Part shown: in pieces, positions 9,663 through 21,112 of the stretch
Position numbering within the stretch: position 1 is the first letter of the stretch
How the letters are laid out: every line of letters starts with the position of its first letter
From: Malania oleifera
Lineage: Eukaryota; Streptophyta; Magnoliopsida; Santalales; Ximeniaceae
Assembly (NCBI RefSeq): GCF_029873635.1
Contig: NC_080426.1
Location: 52,962,093 to 53,026,092, forward strand
DNA: 64,000 nt
Reading direction: 5' to 3'
The notes under the pieces: generated by a model
Database searches by the model: none
What the model was told of the DNA's origin: nothing
The model's input: the letters and a program-made list of their open reading frames with translations, nothing else
Made by a program: the position numbers and the translations under genes

Positions 9663-10994
9663 TCGTGTTATACATATAAACAGTATAATAAACACATTTG
9701 GTAAAATCTGTTCATAGCAAAACTGAGTAAAATATGATTTGTCATATCATAATAAATCATACTAAATTTCTGTACATGAAAATCATCTTATATAATTGTA
9801 CAATACTGAAATAACACCCAGGATGAATAGCTAACTGATGTCATGTCTTACTCCCACTTGACTAGGCTGTGCAACCCGTAGGTGGGACCTAGCAATAGCT
9901 GGCTGACCATGCTAGATCAATCATAAGTGTTTAAGTACGATGGGCCTACCCCTCCTGGTCCTGGATTGCTAGGGAAACAACTCCACGCTACATTGAAGCC
10001 ACATCGATTGCCATCTCCCAGACTTCTGGTCATGTGGTAGCACTATCATAATTCTGAACATATAGCTACGGTACTGTGCTCCTGAAAACAGAACTAAATC
10101 ATACCATCCGGGTTTTGATAACATATATACTGAATATAACTATTTTGTATTTCATAATAATCTCTAACATGATAATATTTCATGAATTATGTCTTATCAT
10201 ACATGATTACTACATTTGCGCCAACATGAGTCATGACATCTGCGTCGACATATCATAATATATTGAACATGATTTCTCTGTACTATAAAACATTATATTC
10301 ATAAAATCGTAGTTCTTGTATTGTTTTATAATTTCCCTGAAAACTGTCATATCATGCTTGATCTGAAAAATATATTATTCTAGTATACATAATTACAAAG
10401 AAATTTAAACTCATGCCACACAAAAATGGGTAACATTCTGAATGTAAATTTTATTCTAAAATCATAATTTCTGATAAAAAACTCTTAAATCATAGCCATG
10501 TTCATAATAGTATTTCCCAAAACATAATTCTATAATATACATATTTTCCTAAAATTAAATACTGTAGAATAAGAATAATTTCATGAAAAATTCTAACTTA
10601 CTTTATTCCCTTACCTGGTTTACTCAGAGCCCACAAAACATTCAATCCTACACCTGCAGTGTTCCCAGCACAACACCCTGAAATTAACATTTTTCCTAAA
10701 TCAACTTTAGTATTATCTTACCTAACATATTCTCCTCGGTCCAAAAACACCAAATACCCAATAAAACTAAGATTAACTAACTTACCCAAAATTTGGGATG
10801 ATTCCCAAACTTCCTAAATTGAATTTCTACTCCGACTATGTTATAGAGAATCTCCCTAGGATCACCGTGGTAGCTTTTGATCGTCGAACCGGGGATAATC
10901 AAAGCCAAAAATTTAGAGAGAAGGGAGGGAAACCATGTAGAGAGAAAGAGGAATTGATAAAATAAATTTTTCCTCCGCTAAAATCGATTTTGGG

Positions 10995-11215
10995 CTATAT
11001 ATAGAGTGTTGTCCACATGGTCTCGTCGACGAGCCACGTCTCCTCGTCGACGAGTCCAAGCAATAGTCTCGTCAGGGAAAACCTTCTCCTCGTTGACGAG
11101 TTTTAGGCTCTGGAAAAAGTCCTCTCGGTAATTTCTCATCAATGAGATGCATGTCCCCGTCGATGGTCCAAAGAACCTTGCTCGTCGATGAACACTTCTC
11201 CACTCGTCGACGAGA
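10995..11215 (-). promoter_or_regulatory. G1 LTR promoter: CTCGTCGACGAG array and TATA box
   Basis: Perfect CTCGTCGACGAG palindromes occur at about 11022, 11044 and 11204, with degenerate forms between (ctcgttgacgag, ctcatcaatgag, ctcgtcgatgaa). On the minus strand CTATATATAG (10995-11004) follows the array. The layout is the same as in the Sirevirus LTRs. Confidence 0.6.
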
Positions 11216-11419
11216 CCCTAGTGAAATCCCTTTTTGAGAAATCTTTTTCTCTCCTTTCTTTTATTATTTAATTACTATAATTCTTTGGGTCTCTACACTT
11301 AGACCTTAGAGAGACCCTAAGTCCTTGCACTTGCACTTAGGAAAGCCTCCATTTTCACATATGCTACCACGGAAAATTTATTTTCAAAAATAGGACTTAA
11401 TTGCACAACTTTAGTGTGT

Positions 11420-11880
11420 TTGGTCGACCGAACGTGAACACACATAGACCTTCGGTCGACCGAACCTCTCCAGGGTCAACAGTTGACCATTTGTTTGACC
11501 AAATGTGAAATGAACTTCAATGCTCTGGTTGATTGAACTGGCACGTGGGAAATTCCCAATGCTCTAATCGACCGAACTCCTAGTTATAAAATGACCTGGT
11601 CGACCAAACCTATGAAATTGGTCAACTGAACTTGAGTTGGTCGACCGAACCTCGGAGGGTTCAAAATCACCTCAAATCTAGTAAACCAAATCCTTTGTTC
11701 AAAAATGCCTTGGTCGACCGAACTGAGTAATCTAGTTGACCGAACCTTAAAAATGGTCAACCGAAACTCTCAGGTTGGATTATTTTTAAATGCTAAAATG
11801 GGTTTAAAATTTAATTGAACTTTTCTAATAATACCCAGCATGTCCCCAACGGTCAAAAAGTTCTCAGACTGTATATATAC
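11420..11880 (+). promoter_or_regulatory. LTR promoter: GGTCGACCGAAC array and TATA box
   Basis: At least nine copies or near-copies of GGTCGACCGAAC lie between 11425 and 11765, for example 'ttcggtcgaccgaac' near 11453. TATA 'gtatatatac' follows at 11871-11880. The core GTCGAC is a perfect palindrome. Confidence 0.6.
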
Positions 11881-12678
11881 CCCTTCATAAACCAAGATTA
11901 GTAACTTTGATTAACAAATATTTTATCTCTAATTTTTCACTTAATCAAAGTTCCCCAAACTTAATTTTTATTACAAAAACTAATTCTTTGGGGCAAATGT
12001 TTAAATCAAAACTCTCCAACTCTCATTCCATTCACTTATTTCAAAATTATTTTGGAAGAGAGTATATTCATTTCGGGTATTTATTTTTATGTATACATGC
12101 TTATACTATCACATATTATTAATCTTTGAAAATCATTTTCTTCAGAGTATAGCTTTGGTTTCTCCCGGTTATTTCTTTTGAGAAACATTTTTGGGAGAAA
12201 GTTATTTATTGCAAAAATAGTTTCTTGAACTCAAACTCCAGATTCTCCAAATATTTTTCACTAACAAAAATATTTTTAGGAGAACAATAATATTCATTTT
12301 TCATTCACATTTTATTTGTGCATTAATTATTTAGATAAGCACCCTTTACTCTACTGAGCACATTTCATATCATACTAGAGAGTGCAATTTTTGGCTTAAA
12401 TGTTGTATATCTCTGCTTATATTTAGAACCATTTTAATATGTACAAATATGTTTTTCATGTGTCAGTTGGGTTCAGCCCGGAATTGAACTAGAGAATCTC
12501 AGCCCCGTAAGTGAGACCAGTTCGGTTCAGCCCAAAAATTGATCTGGAGAGTCTTGGCCTCGTAAGTGAGACCGATTTGGTTCAGCCCAAAAATTGAACT
12601 GCGATTTTCCTTACCCTGTAAGGAGAGGATGTAAACGACTACTGCTTTGTCAATTTAAGTGAGCAGTGTTAGTGTAAT

Positions 12679-12720
12679 CCTTCGGGGGAATGCCCAAGGC
12701 AAGGACGTAGGCTGGTTTGT
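12679..12720 (+). promoter_or_regulatory. Conserved LTR leader hairpin and GGACGTAGG block
   Basis: CCTT and GGG (12679-12686, with a bulged C) pair with CCC and AAGG (12693-12699). AAGGACGTAGGC follows. The stem sequence differs from that of A while pairing is kept. Confidence 0.5.
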
Positions 12721-12956
12721 CCGAACTTCGATAACAAATGTCTTGTGTCGCTCTCTCCCTATCTCATTTAAATTACCACACTTTAAATTTAGTATGTGTA
12801 TGCCTATTTATTTACTGTTATATTATTTGCGTGCACACCTTTATTTAAATGAGATATGTTGCACACGTGTATGCCTGCACTCACAGTTCAATTATTTTAC
12901 ATACACGTTTGCATTATGAATGGGAATGATTTGTGGTGAATCGGCAAAATGCTTAA

Positions 12957-14100
12957 TTAGCCGATATATTGAAGCCTACTAAGCCAGAGATACTGAGAGT
13001 CTTGACCAAGTGCTTAACCGAGGAGACCATGAAGGGCGACCAAGTTGAGTTCCTAAGCTGAACTGAAGATTGAGATACTGCAAGTCTTGACCGGTAGCTC
13101 GACCATCAAGACCCATTGGCATGACTAAGTCGAAGATGCTGAAGTTCAAATGCCTAATTTCCCATAAGCCTCGACTAGGGTTTGACTAAGGGAAAGCATA
13201 GGTGCGAATTGGTCAATAGCGACAATCTTCTGCGTGAGATATGCTGCAAACTTTCCTATTTTTAAATTCAAACCTTGTACGCCCTAATGGGTACAAATAT
13301 TAGTTCTGAATATGTTCTTAGGGTTCCTATTCAGCCTCTTTTGGGTTAGTTACATACCTAAAACGTCATTGAGAGCCACAATATATTAGATTTACATGCT
13401 TTTCATTTAAATTCCTATATTGGTTCTTGGTTGTATGCTTGATTGTTAGTGACAGACTATTAAGTTTGCAATTGAAGTCATATTTTACTTGCTTTCCTTT
13501 ACATGCTTTAATTTAAATACCTTGAACTTTACTTGTTTTTATTTCAATACCATGATTTTACTTTCATGCACCTTTAATGCTTGGATTATGATTAAGTCTT
13601 AGGGGATAGGAAAACACTACCATCAATTCAGTTAGTTATATATAGTAGGCTATGGACACCAAAGAGGTTCTCATGATCTTTGAGATAGGGTATACTCCAG
13701 TTCTTGATCGTACTCTTGACGATTGGTGCAACCTTGCTACCCTATGTCCTCGAATGGCTCCTTTTACCATTTAGCCTAATATGGATAGTTGACCAAACGT
13801 AGTTTATGCACATGATAGTTTAAGTCGGATTCATGAACTAGGCACTGCTTTGTAGGAGTAGATTTATAGTAAAATTTACATGCTTTTAGTAGGTTGTTAG
13901 AAAAAAAAATCAAAATCTCTTGTTTTTACTTTCTTTTACACAAAGCTATAGTAAACTAGATTGGAAACGGTTGATAACTACACTTTTAGTCCCTGTGGAT
14001 CGATACCCAAATTTCTCACTTTCAACAGAATTTGGGATTAGTTAGGTTTTATAAGTTGTATTGTTGGTAGTTGAGGATGCAAGCCTTGAAGAGCCTACCA
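12957..14100 (+). repeat. Athila-type LTR, 3' part
   Basis: Matches the H 5' LTR (22190-23366) along its length: 'gaccaagt', 'atggcatgac(t/a)aagtcgaaga', 'ccctaatgggta', 'gtgacagac(t)att', 'gatcgatacccaa', and the end 'gccttg...ctacca' at 14100. The 5' part is missing. After the LTR end no primer site follows. Instead an inverted Athila LTR piece begins at 14101. Confidence 0.78.
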
Positions 14101-14858
14101 CTAACCCAAAAGAGGCCAAATAAGAACCCTAAACACATAGATGGAACTTAGTTTTATACCCAACAGCGTTTACAAGTTTTGAATTTCAAAATAGGAAAGT
14201 TCTACATAAAATATCGCATAAAAGATCATCGCTATCGACCAGGTCACACCTTGTCTTCCCTTGGTCGTCCTTGGTCAGTGCTCGCGGGAAATCAGGAATT
14301 TGAACTTTAGCATCTTCGACTTGGACGTGCCAATGGGTTTTGCTGGTCGAGACTTGCAGGATCTAAACTTTAGTTCAGCTTCAGGATCTTAACCTGGTCG
14401 CCCCTTTAGGTCTTCCTGGTTGAGCTATTGGTCAAGGTTCTCAATATCTCTAAATCATTAGGCTTCAAGTTCTCGACTTGGTCACCCCTTGGGAGTCACT
14501 TAGTTGAACCTTGCAGCAATCCACTTTCAATCTAAACCTTGGAGTCTACAGCTTGTGACCTGGTCGCCCCTATGTGTTTCTGGTCATGCCACATGGTCGA
14601 AAAGGGTCTTCTTTTCTTTGATGCAGCATTGAGGCTCTAGGGGCTTGGTTGAGCATCTTATTTGAGCTTTAAGTATCCTAAATACTCTTTTGGCTTCTCG
14701 TATTACTTAACTCCTTGGTTTTAACCTATTTTTTTGTGAAACATGAACAAACCATGCATAACTCCGAACTACGATAACAAAGAATATTTACAAACTAAAA
14801 GAAGACAAAACAAATGTAAATGAGGGCCTAAAATAGTGCATTTTAGAGACTCATCACA
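14101..14858 (-). repeat. Athila-type LTR, 5' part, inverted
   Basis: On the minus strand it begins TGTGATGAGTC at 14858 directly after the purine tract AAGTTGGGGGT, and runs to GGGTTAG at 14101. It matches the first half of the H 5' LTR (21825-22570). Its part next to 14101 is complementary to 13250-13349 of the neighbouring LTR, so the two form an inverted repeat. Confidence 0.78.
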
Positions 14859-16108
14859 ACCCCCAACTTACACTTTGCTAGACCTTGAGCAAAGTAAAGC
14901 TAAGAAAACTAGAAAATCCTATTTACCTCCTCTTTTGTGGGAAAAACGGTTGCATTAACCATATGCACCAAGGCTTCAAACCCCTAGGCAACCCTAGTGA
15001 ATGATTTGTAGTCTTGTGATGGTTTCTAGGGTGGTACCCACAAACACCAATATTAGTGAACATTAAAATAGGATCAGTATGCAATAGAGTTATGCCATTT
15101 CACATATGTGTATATAACCTAATGACATGCGGGCTTTTCCATACATAATTCCATTATACACACAAATCTGCAACAAATCACTCATATATAGGTCTCATCA
15201 TTCTATAGCCATCAAGAAAAGCACAAACTCGTAGAGAATCAACCAGCAATTGCAATTCAGAGTTAATATCATCATGTATATTCAAGTATGGAAAGGCAAA
15301 ATCACAAGGCATGTGTAAAGTGCATGATTCGTTACACTCTGGTTACCCTTGGACACCTACAAAGTGATCATCTTGACTCAGCCTCATTGGTATACTCTCA
15401 AAAACACTGGATAAGTTCACTCTCACATGTGAGGAAGAATTTCATGATCAAATATCCCACATATTTCGAAGAACAAACACTAAAAATGGAGTGAACTAGT
15501 CTCATAAGAATGGGTCCAGCCTATTAATGAGGTATCAGATCCTTCACCTTAACGCCTTTATACGTGCAAGATCATGTATGTTGTGTCCCTTAGGCTTGAT
15601 ATTTTTTATATTTGGAGCAAGTATTCTATGCATTTTTTTTTTCATATTTTTTTTCTCTTTTGCTCATTCTTTTTACATTTCTTTCATAGTCAGATGGGAA
15701 AATTTTCTTAACTTTTGTCATCTTCATACCAATGATAGGGATTTAATCTCGAAAAGATGTCCATGAAATATGTCTAACTCTAGGGATGGCTTAATTTTTA
15801 CGTCTTGAGTAGGCTACAAGACCTAGGTTTATATCTCCCCACTAGACATCACCTCTAGGCTAGCAAATGCAAAAAACCAAGACTAGCATGCAAAGAAAAT
15901 CCAGAAAAATAAAGTTGAGTTCCATGAACTCGGAGTTTGACGTCAAAAACTCAAAAAAAATGAAAGGCTCAACAAAACCTTACAAAGGTGTCATAGTCAC
16001 CACGTTTGCTCTCTCAGTGCTCTCAAGGAACCCTAAGTCCTACAAATCATGTGGAAGTGCGTTCTAGCCTTGTGAAGCACCATGTAAATACAAGACTTTA
16101 CACAACAT
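14859..16108 (-). other. Athila 3' noncoding region
   Basis: No coding sequence. On the minus strand it matches the 3' noncoding region of H (about 62675-63990): both share 'tcacatggt(g/a)cttca', 'gagagcact', 'gactatgacacc', 'gagtgaactagtct'-type stretches and an end in a run ending 'tttgctc'. The short ORFs in it (for example near 15288-15766) have no family features. Its far end is cut by the truncated M1 LTR at 16109. Confidence 0.7.
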
Positions 16109-16367
16109 TGATCACTTGTATTGACGTGAACTTTAAAAATGCGCTGTGTGATCATTTTATTCAAGCTTTACTAAATCATCTTTGAATCCATGCTTTAGGT
16201 TTCATATGATCATCCTCCTTTGAAATATAAGCTTTCATGAATCTTTCTGAACACTTGACCTTGCTTTCTTATAATTCAGTCTTGAAATGTCATCACTTAA
16301 CCAAATATGTTAAGTTCTACTTGCTTGTTAGCATCAAAGCAGTCTATTAAGCCTTTTAAGGCCAACA
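16109..16367 (-). repeat. M1 3' LTR remnant
   Basis: Matches 21478-21734 of the M1 5' LTR (for example 'atcacttgtattgatgtgaactt', 'cctttgaaatataagctttcatgaat'), ending at GCCAACA on the plus strand (16367). Only the first ~260 bases of the LTR remain; the rest is replaced by Athila sequence. Confidence 0.8.
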
Positions 16368-17699
16368 ATATCCCCCTTTTTTTATGGTAAGAAATAAGGA
16401 GCAAAAATTTGAGTGAGCCTTAAAAAGACTCCCCCTTACAGTAAGCATCATTTCAAAAAACTTAACAATGTCAAGATCAATGTCAAAAACTCTTTTACTA
16501 TCATGCTTATCACATTATTCAAGCTCAAATACTTATCTCCCTTTTGATACATATATCATATTCAATTTTTTAATACCATGCTCAATTTTTGCTCAAAACT
16601 TCTCCCCCTTTTGACATCAATCAAAAAGAGCAGGATATAAAAAATTATTAAGTTCAAATAAAATCATATTTTGAGCATATGAATATCAAACATGCATATC
16701 AAGCATATGTACACACTCAATTCATTATTTTTCAATACGTCATGTGTAGTGTGCTTCAATAGTCAAATAGTCATGTATATTTCATATTTGTAATTCATGT
16801 GTTGTAACATCTTTACTAAAAACATTATTTTCAATTGAAAATTTCATTAATTCATGATACTAATTGAACTTTTGAATTCGTGATACCAATTAAAACATTA
16901 AAGAATAACACTAATTGAACATTTCATTAATTCATGATATCAATTGAAAAATTATGGAGAAAAAAGACATAGTACAAGCAATAAGTCATATGACTCCCCC
17001 TGAATTTAATACATTCATATTAGATACCAATTATGCTTTCTAAAATTTTTCACCCTTGTTTCAAACATTTGATTCATATCATGTATATACTCATGGATAC
17101 TAATATCAAATACCAATATCATGTCAATATCATAACATGCTCATGGATATGATTGTGCTTGTCATGCTTAAATATTAATTGATATATTCATGGATACCAA
17201 TATACTTCATAGATACTAATGCTAATGTCTTATTATGGATAATAAATTATTTAGATGCAAATTTTTCAATTTATCCATGTGATCTATCATTAGCATGCAT
17301 GATCAAGAATTAATTTCAGATTCATAAATCAAATCTTATCAAAATTCATGTTTCAATAACTTCATGCTCAAATTTTCAATCTATAGTGAGCCACAAATCA
17401 TCAATTCATATCTTTGGAGATTTCAAGATATACACATGTAGCATATAACATATCAACATAACATTTAAGGATGGAGCATATCATTAACATGTGCATTGTA
17501 CTACAATATTGCTCAATTTGTTCTCATTCTCAAATATCTTTTCTTAATTCAAATATTCAAGCAATAAGCTTGATTTTACATATGGTTTCCCAACATTCAT
17601 ATTTCTTTTCAAAACTTAATACTTTCCAAGTTAAGCCTTGTATGATTCATTCATTGATTAAGGCTAGCAATATTATTTTCATTTGAGACTTTTCTTATT
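16368..17699 (-). other. M1 3' noncoding region with purine tracts and ATACCAAT repeats
   Basis: No pol homology in any frame. On the plus strand there are pyrimidine runs 'tccccctttt' (16371), 'ctcccccttac' (16430), 'ctcccccttttgacatcaa' (16602) and 'ctccccctgaattt' (16992), the complement of PPT-like tracts. Between 16840 and 17250 a degenerate unit gATACCAATt/gATACTAAT recurs about eight times. M2 has the same arrangement at 39846-40240. Confidence 0.7.
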
Positions 17700-19611
17700 T
17701 CATCTTGGTACCCATACTTTCTTGGGTCCGGATTGTTTAGAAAGTGATGGTTCTTTAATTCTCCAAACTTGTTTTGTTTTCACACCTTTCCTCTTTAATG
17801 GACATTCAAACTTTATATGTTCCTTTTTCTTACATAGGTAGCATGTGGTGTGAGTGTAAGAATTTGTAGAAGTGCTAGCATAATTTTTTTGATTCCTTTG
17901 TAAAGTATCCCATGTAAAGATTCCTTTTCTTTATATTTTCAATTCCATTGAATCATATGCCTTCTTTATTTAAGGACATTCTTTGTGAGCCAATCATTTT
18001 GTCAAAATTTTCTTTTCCTTTTGAAAAGTTGTAAATGATTTTGGCTTGATCCTCAATTTCTTTCTTAAGATCATTGATTTATGAATTTTGTATATTTTTA
18101 CCCTTTTCTTGATTTTGAGATATTTTCCATATTTTACTCTCTAATTCAGAAATATATTGATCTTTCTCATTTTCCATAAAAGTTTGGGATCTTAGATCGT
18201 CTAGCTCTATTATCAACTTTTCATTCTTGCTTTCTAATCTTTTGATTTTCAAATCTTTTCTTTTTCAATAAGATTTTTATATTCTAACTCTTTTATCAAA
18301 GTTTCATTCTTATTTTCTGTTTTCTTTATTTTTGAATCTTCTTCTCTTTCATCAAGTTTAAGGGATTCTAACTCTTTCATAACTCCTTCATTCTTTTTTT
18401 TCAATGATGTGTATCGTTTAATCACATTAACTAACATCTTATGTACCTTGAATAAATCATTTTGAAGTTCTTCATAAGATGGCATGCTCTCATCATTGGA
18501 TTCATAAGATAAATCACTACTATAACCATTAAATGATTTGGATGAGGAACTTTGTTCTTCATCATTGTCCCATGCCATAAAGCAAGCAACCTCTTGGTTA
18601 CTTGATTCATTATTGGAACTACTTGTACTCATATTGTCCCAAGTAGTGACTTTCATTGCCTTTTTCTTTTTCTTTTTAGAATCCTTCTTAAGTAGTGGGC
18701 ATTCCAATTTTATGTGTCCATCCTTCTTGCAATTATAACATGTGGGGATTTTATTCTTTGATTTCTTTGTATTGGTTTTTTCTTTATCTGATTCTGAGTT
18801 TTGGATTCTTCTTTTGAATTTGTTCGAATTCTTGCTAGTTTCTTGGATATGTAGGCTAATTCATCTTGATCCATCTTTTCTTCATGTTCATTACTAGAGT
18901 TTTCTTTTGATGTTTTGAAAGCAATAGATTCTTGGGCTTTAAATTTTCCACTTCTTTCATTTATTGTCATTTCATATGTAAGGAGAGAACCTTGGAGTAC
19001 TTCTAGGGAGGTATTTTTAAGGTTTCTTCCTTCCATATAGCTGTAAATTTTGGTTCCCATATAGGTGGCAACCCTCTAAGAATTTTCCAGATCATTTCAT
19101 AGGTGGTGTATGTTTTTCCTAAGGTATTGAGGGAGTTAATAATGTGAGTGAACCTAGTGTACATGTTCGTGATTGATTCTTCTAGGTTCATTCTAAAGGC
19201 TTCGTATTCACTAGTGAGCATATCAATCCTATTATCTCTTACATCAATAGTTCCTTGATAAGTAACTTCTAATTTATCCCATATTTCTTTTGCTAATTTA
19301 CATGCCATGACCCTATTAAATTCATTAATATTAAGGGCACAATACAAAGCATCTTTAGCACTAGAATTTATTTGTAGCATCTTATGGTCGTGGTCAGTCC
19401 ATTCTTTTTCTTCTTTGGGTATTTCTTTACCATCTACAAGTTTAGCAGGAATTAAGTCACCATATGTGACAACCTTCCATGCTTTCCAATCCATGGTTTG
19501 TAGAAAGATTCTCATCCTTTGTTTCCAAAATGTATAGTTTAAACAATAAAATATGGGAGGCTTAGTTGAGGATTGACCCTCTCCAAAGGGAGCTATGCCT
19601 AAGTGTGCCAT
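17700..19611 (-). pseudogene. M1 gag polyprotein, broken
   Basis: Sirevirus capsid protein. The ATG at 19611 opens MAHLGIAPFGEGQSS, followed by the copia gag domain (FWKQRMRIFLQ, ALYCALNINEFNRV, AKEIWDKLEVTYQG, DMLTSEYEAF, RGLPPIWEPK). A Lys/Ser/Glu-rich linker leads to an intact CCHC knuckle (CYNCKKDGHIKLEC, 18699-18740), then an acidic Ser-rich stretch and a long coiled-coil-like Glu/Lys region. A second intact knuckle follows (CYLCKKKGHIKFEC, about 17811-17855). Gag ends KKVWVPR and a stop at 17700. In elements with pol the sequence WVPK leads on to protease; here it does not. Frame shifts lie near 19010-19060, 18710-18740 and 18060-18250. Confidence 0.88.
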
Positions 19612-19667
19612 CTAGATCTTTATATAACTACTTGTTAGGATTTGTTATAATCCCTCTCTGATACAAC
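19612..19667 (-). other. M1 primer binding site and leader
   Basis: On the minus strand TTGTATCAGAGAGGG (plus 19653-19667) stands next to the LTR end, one or two changes from the tRNA-Met complement. Only about 40 bases separate it from the gag ATG, as in M2 and M3. Confidence 0.7.
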
Positions 19668-20280
19668 TTAAAAACTAAGGTGTAGTCCCAAGAGGGGGGT
19701 GAATTGAGTTTTAAAATTTTCAATAAATTCTTTTAATGAATTCTTGACTTCTTTTTGATTTATCCAATGGACAACAAATACTTAAAACAATGTTCAATCC
19801 ACAACCATATACCAACAAAGTAACCAATTCAACACAATTAAATAAAACTTAAACAATCAACCAACCATTCAAAAATCAAAGTGTTCAATCCACGAACTTT
19901 AATATTCAGCTTTCAACTTTTGTTAACAGCCCTGTGTATATGAAAGTTTATACAAGCCTTGTAGAGAAAGAAATTGATTTTTCAATGCAAACCACAACTT
20001 GAATTCCCAACAATTTAGAATTTAAATAAACTCTTAGTTAATTTATCTTTGGGTGTTAACCAATCAATGTACTCCTTTTTTAAGTTTCCATAGAGTATTG
20101 ATCAACCAACGTACTCCCTTTCGGTTTTCGTAATCCCAAATCAAAATTAAACTTTGGTTTATTTAACTTCCAATCCACATAGTTTTTATGATTACGAAAT
20201 TTTAAATGTCCACGCAGTTTATATGTTTACTGAAAATAAAGAGAGTAAGGGAAAGAGAGTGACACCGGCCTTTTACGAGG

Positions 20281-20329
20281 TTCGACTTATCCCCAACCTA
20301 TGTCCTCGTCTTTGGCAAACCACTAAAGG
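20281..20329 (-). promoter_or_regulatory. Conserved LTR leader hairpin and GGACATAGG block
   Basis: On the minus strand CCTTTAG, loop TGGTTTG, CCAAAGA, then CGAGGACATAGG. One internal and one outer pair are lost compared with M3, and the block has one C to T-type change (GGACGT to GGACAT). Confidence 0.45.
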
Positions 20330-20819
20330 ATTCACTAAACTAGTTCCTTTCTTGGCGGAACAAAACTATTACACACTCCTTTAGTATGTTAGAGCCCGCC
20401 TCTCCAAGTAATACCCCACACTCGACCACTTCTTCAATAGGCTACAGCTACACCTCTCCGAGTGATACCGCACGCTTGGGCAATGATCCAACAACCTAGA
20501 TTCATCAAACAATTTAGAGACAAGAGCTACGTACAATAATGCTTCACACAAAGCAGATTAGTACAATTTCAAAACTATATACTTCAAAGTAAATCAATAT
20601 GAAATTGAAATTGAAGCTCAAGGAAGTTTATCACCGATTAATTCTTTCAATGATTGAAAGATTCAAATTTGAAGCACAAGATCAATGATTGAAAGTTAGC
20701 AACACTCATTAGAATTCATGCACAATATGGTAGCAAGAGAGCCTTTGCAAAATAAGAGTAATTGAGAGAGTTTTAAAGCTGAATTTGATGCTTGGTGTTT
20801 AAAATCATTGATCTTGAGG

Positions 20820-21112
20820 CTATTTATAGACTTTATAAAATGAATTTACTTGATCCCCAAGTTTACTTGGAGTAGTGCCCAAGTTTTAATTAAGTTTGAG
20901 CCCCAAGCAATCTGATTTAAAAAATCTTTCTATTATAAACATTTAAAATTTCCCACATGGCAATAGCCTGTCACCTTTTGGTCACATTCCTGTCACTAAA
21001 TACACAGTTTAATTTCAAAGTCAGCAAGGTGGCAGTCACCTGGCATAACCCAGTGAGGCTTCTCTGTTTGCCTCGTCAGGCATCTATCAGGGTCTAGGCA
21101 GTCGCCTGACAA
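20820..21112 (-). promoter_or_regulatory. M1 LTR promoter: CAGTCGCCTG palindromes and TATA
   Basis: Plus-strand 'ggcagtcacctggca', 'gcctcgtcaggc' and 'ggcagtcgcctgaca' at 21030-21112 lie upstream (minus strand) of CTATAAATAG at 20820-20829. The motif is shared with M3. Confidence 0.5.

Larger units (their letters stand above)
8487..11297 (-). mobile_element. Ty3/gypsy element G1, 5' end only
   Basis: Minus-strand gypsy element seen as LTR (9065-11297), primer site and leader (8750-9064) and the first 88 codons of gag (8487-8749). The rest is cut off at 8486 by the LTR of Sirevirus A. The integrase at 479-1060 is on the same strand but belongs to a Tat-type element, so it is not the continuation of G1. 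The LTR start TGTAGAGACCC and the tRNA-Met-type primer site fit the chromovirus side of Ty3/gypsy, but no chromodomain or RT is left to prove it. Confidence 0.75.
9065..11297 (-). repeat. G1 5' LTR, Ty3/gypsy
   Basis: On the minus strand it begins TGTAGAGACCC at 11297 and ends GGTCGTTATA at 9065 beside the primer site. It is 2233 bases long. It holds CTCGTCGACGAG palindromes upstream of a TATATATAG box and a 152-bp tandem duplication near its 3' end. The terminal dinucleotide is TA in place of the expected CA, presumably by mutation. Confidence 0.72.
11298..12956 (+). repeat. Sirevirus LTR fragment, both ends lost
   Basis: Carries GGTCGACCGAAC palindromes (11420-11765), TATA 'gtatatatac' (11871-11880), the leader, and the conserved hairpin with GGACGTAGG (12679-12710). 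The TGTTG start is missing because the gypsy G1 LTR abuts at 11297. The terminal 'ttgggattacacct...CAACA' is missing because Athila LTR sequence begins near 12957. By motif type it is closest to solo LTR S (45648-47595), which also has GGTCGACCGA. Confidence 0.72.

Noticed and set aside
10076..10258. Short hydrophobic ORF in the G1 LTR
   Set aside because: A+T-rich LTR sequence gives Ile/Leu-rich frames by chance; no start context, no family, no counterpart elsewhere.
14859..16108. Several 60-80 codon ORFs as possible small host genes
   Set aside because: The stretch is the reverse complement of the H 3' noncoding region, the ORFs are not preserved between the two copies, and no domain is seen.
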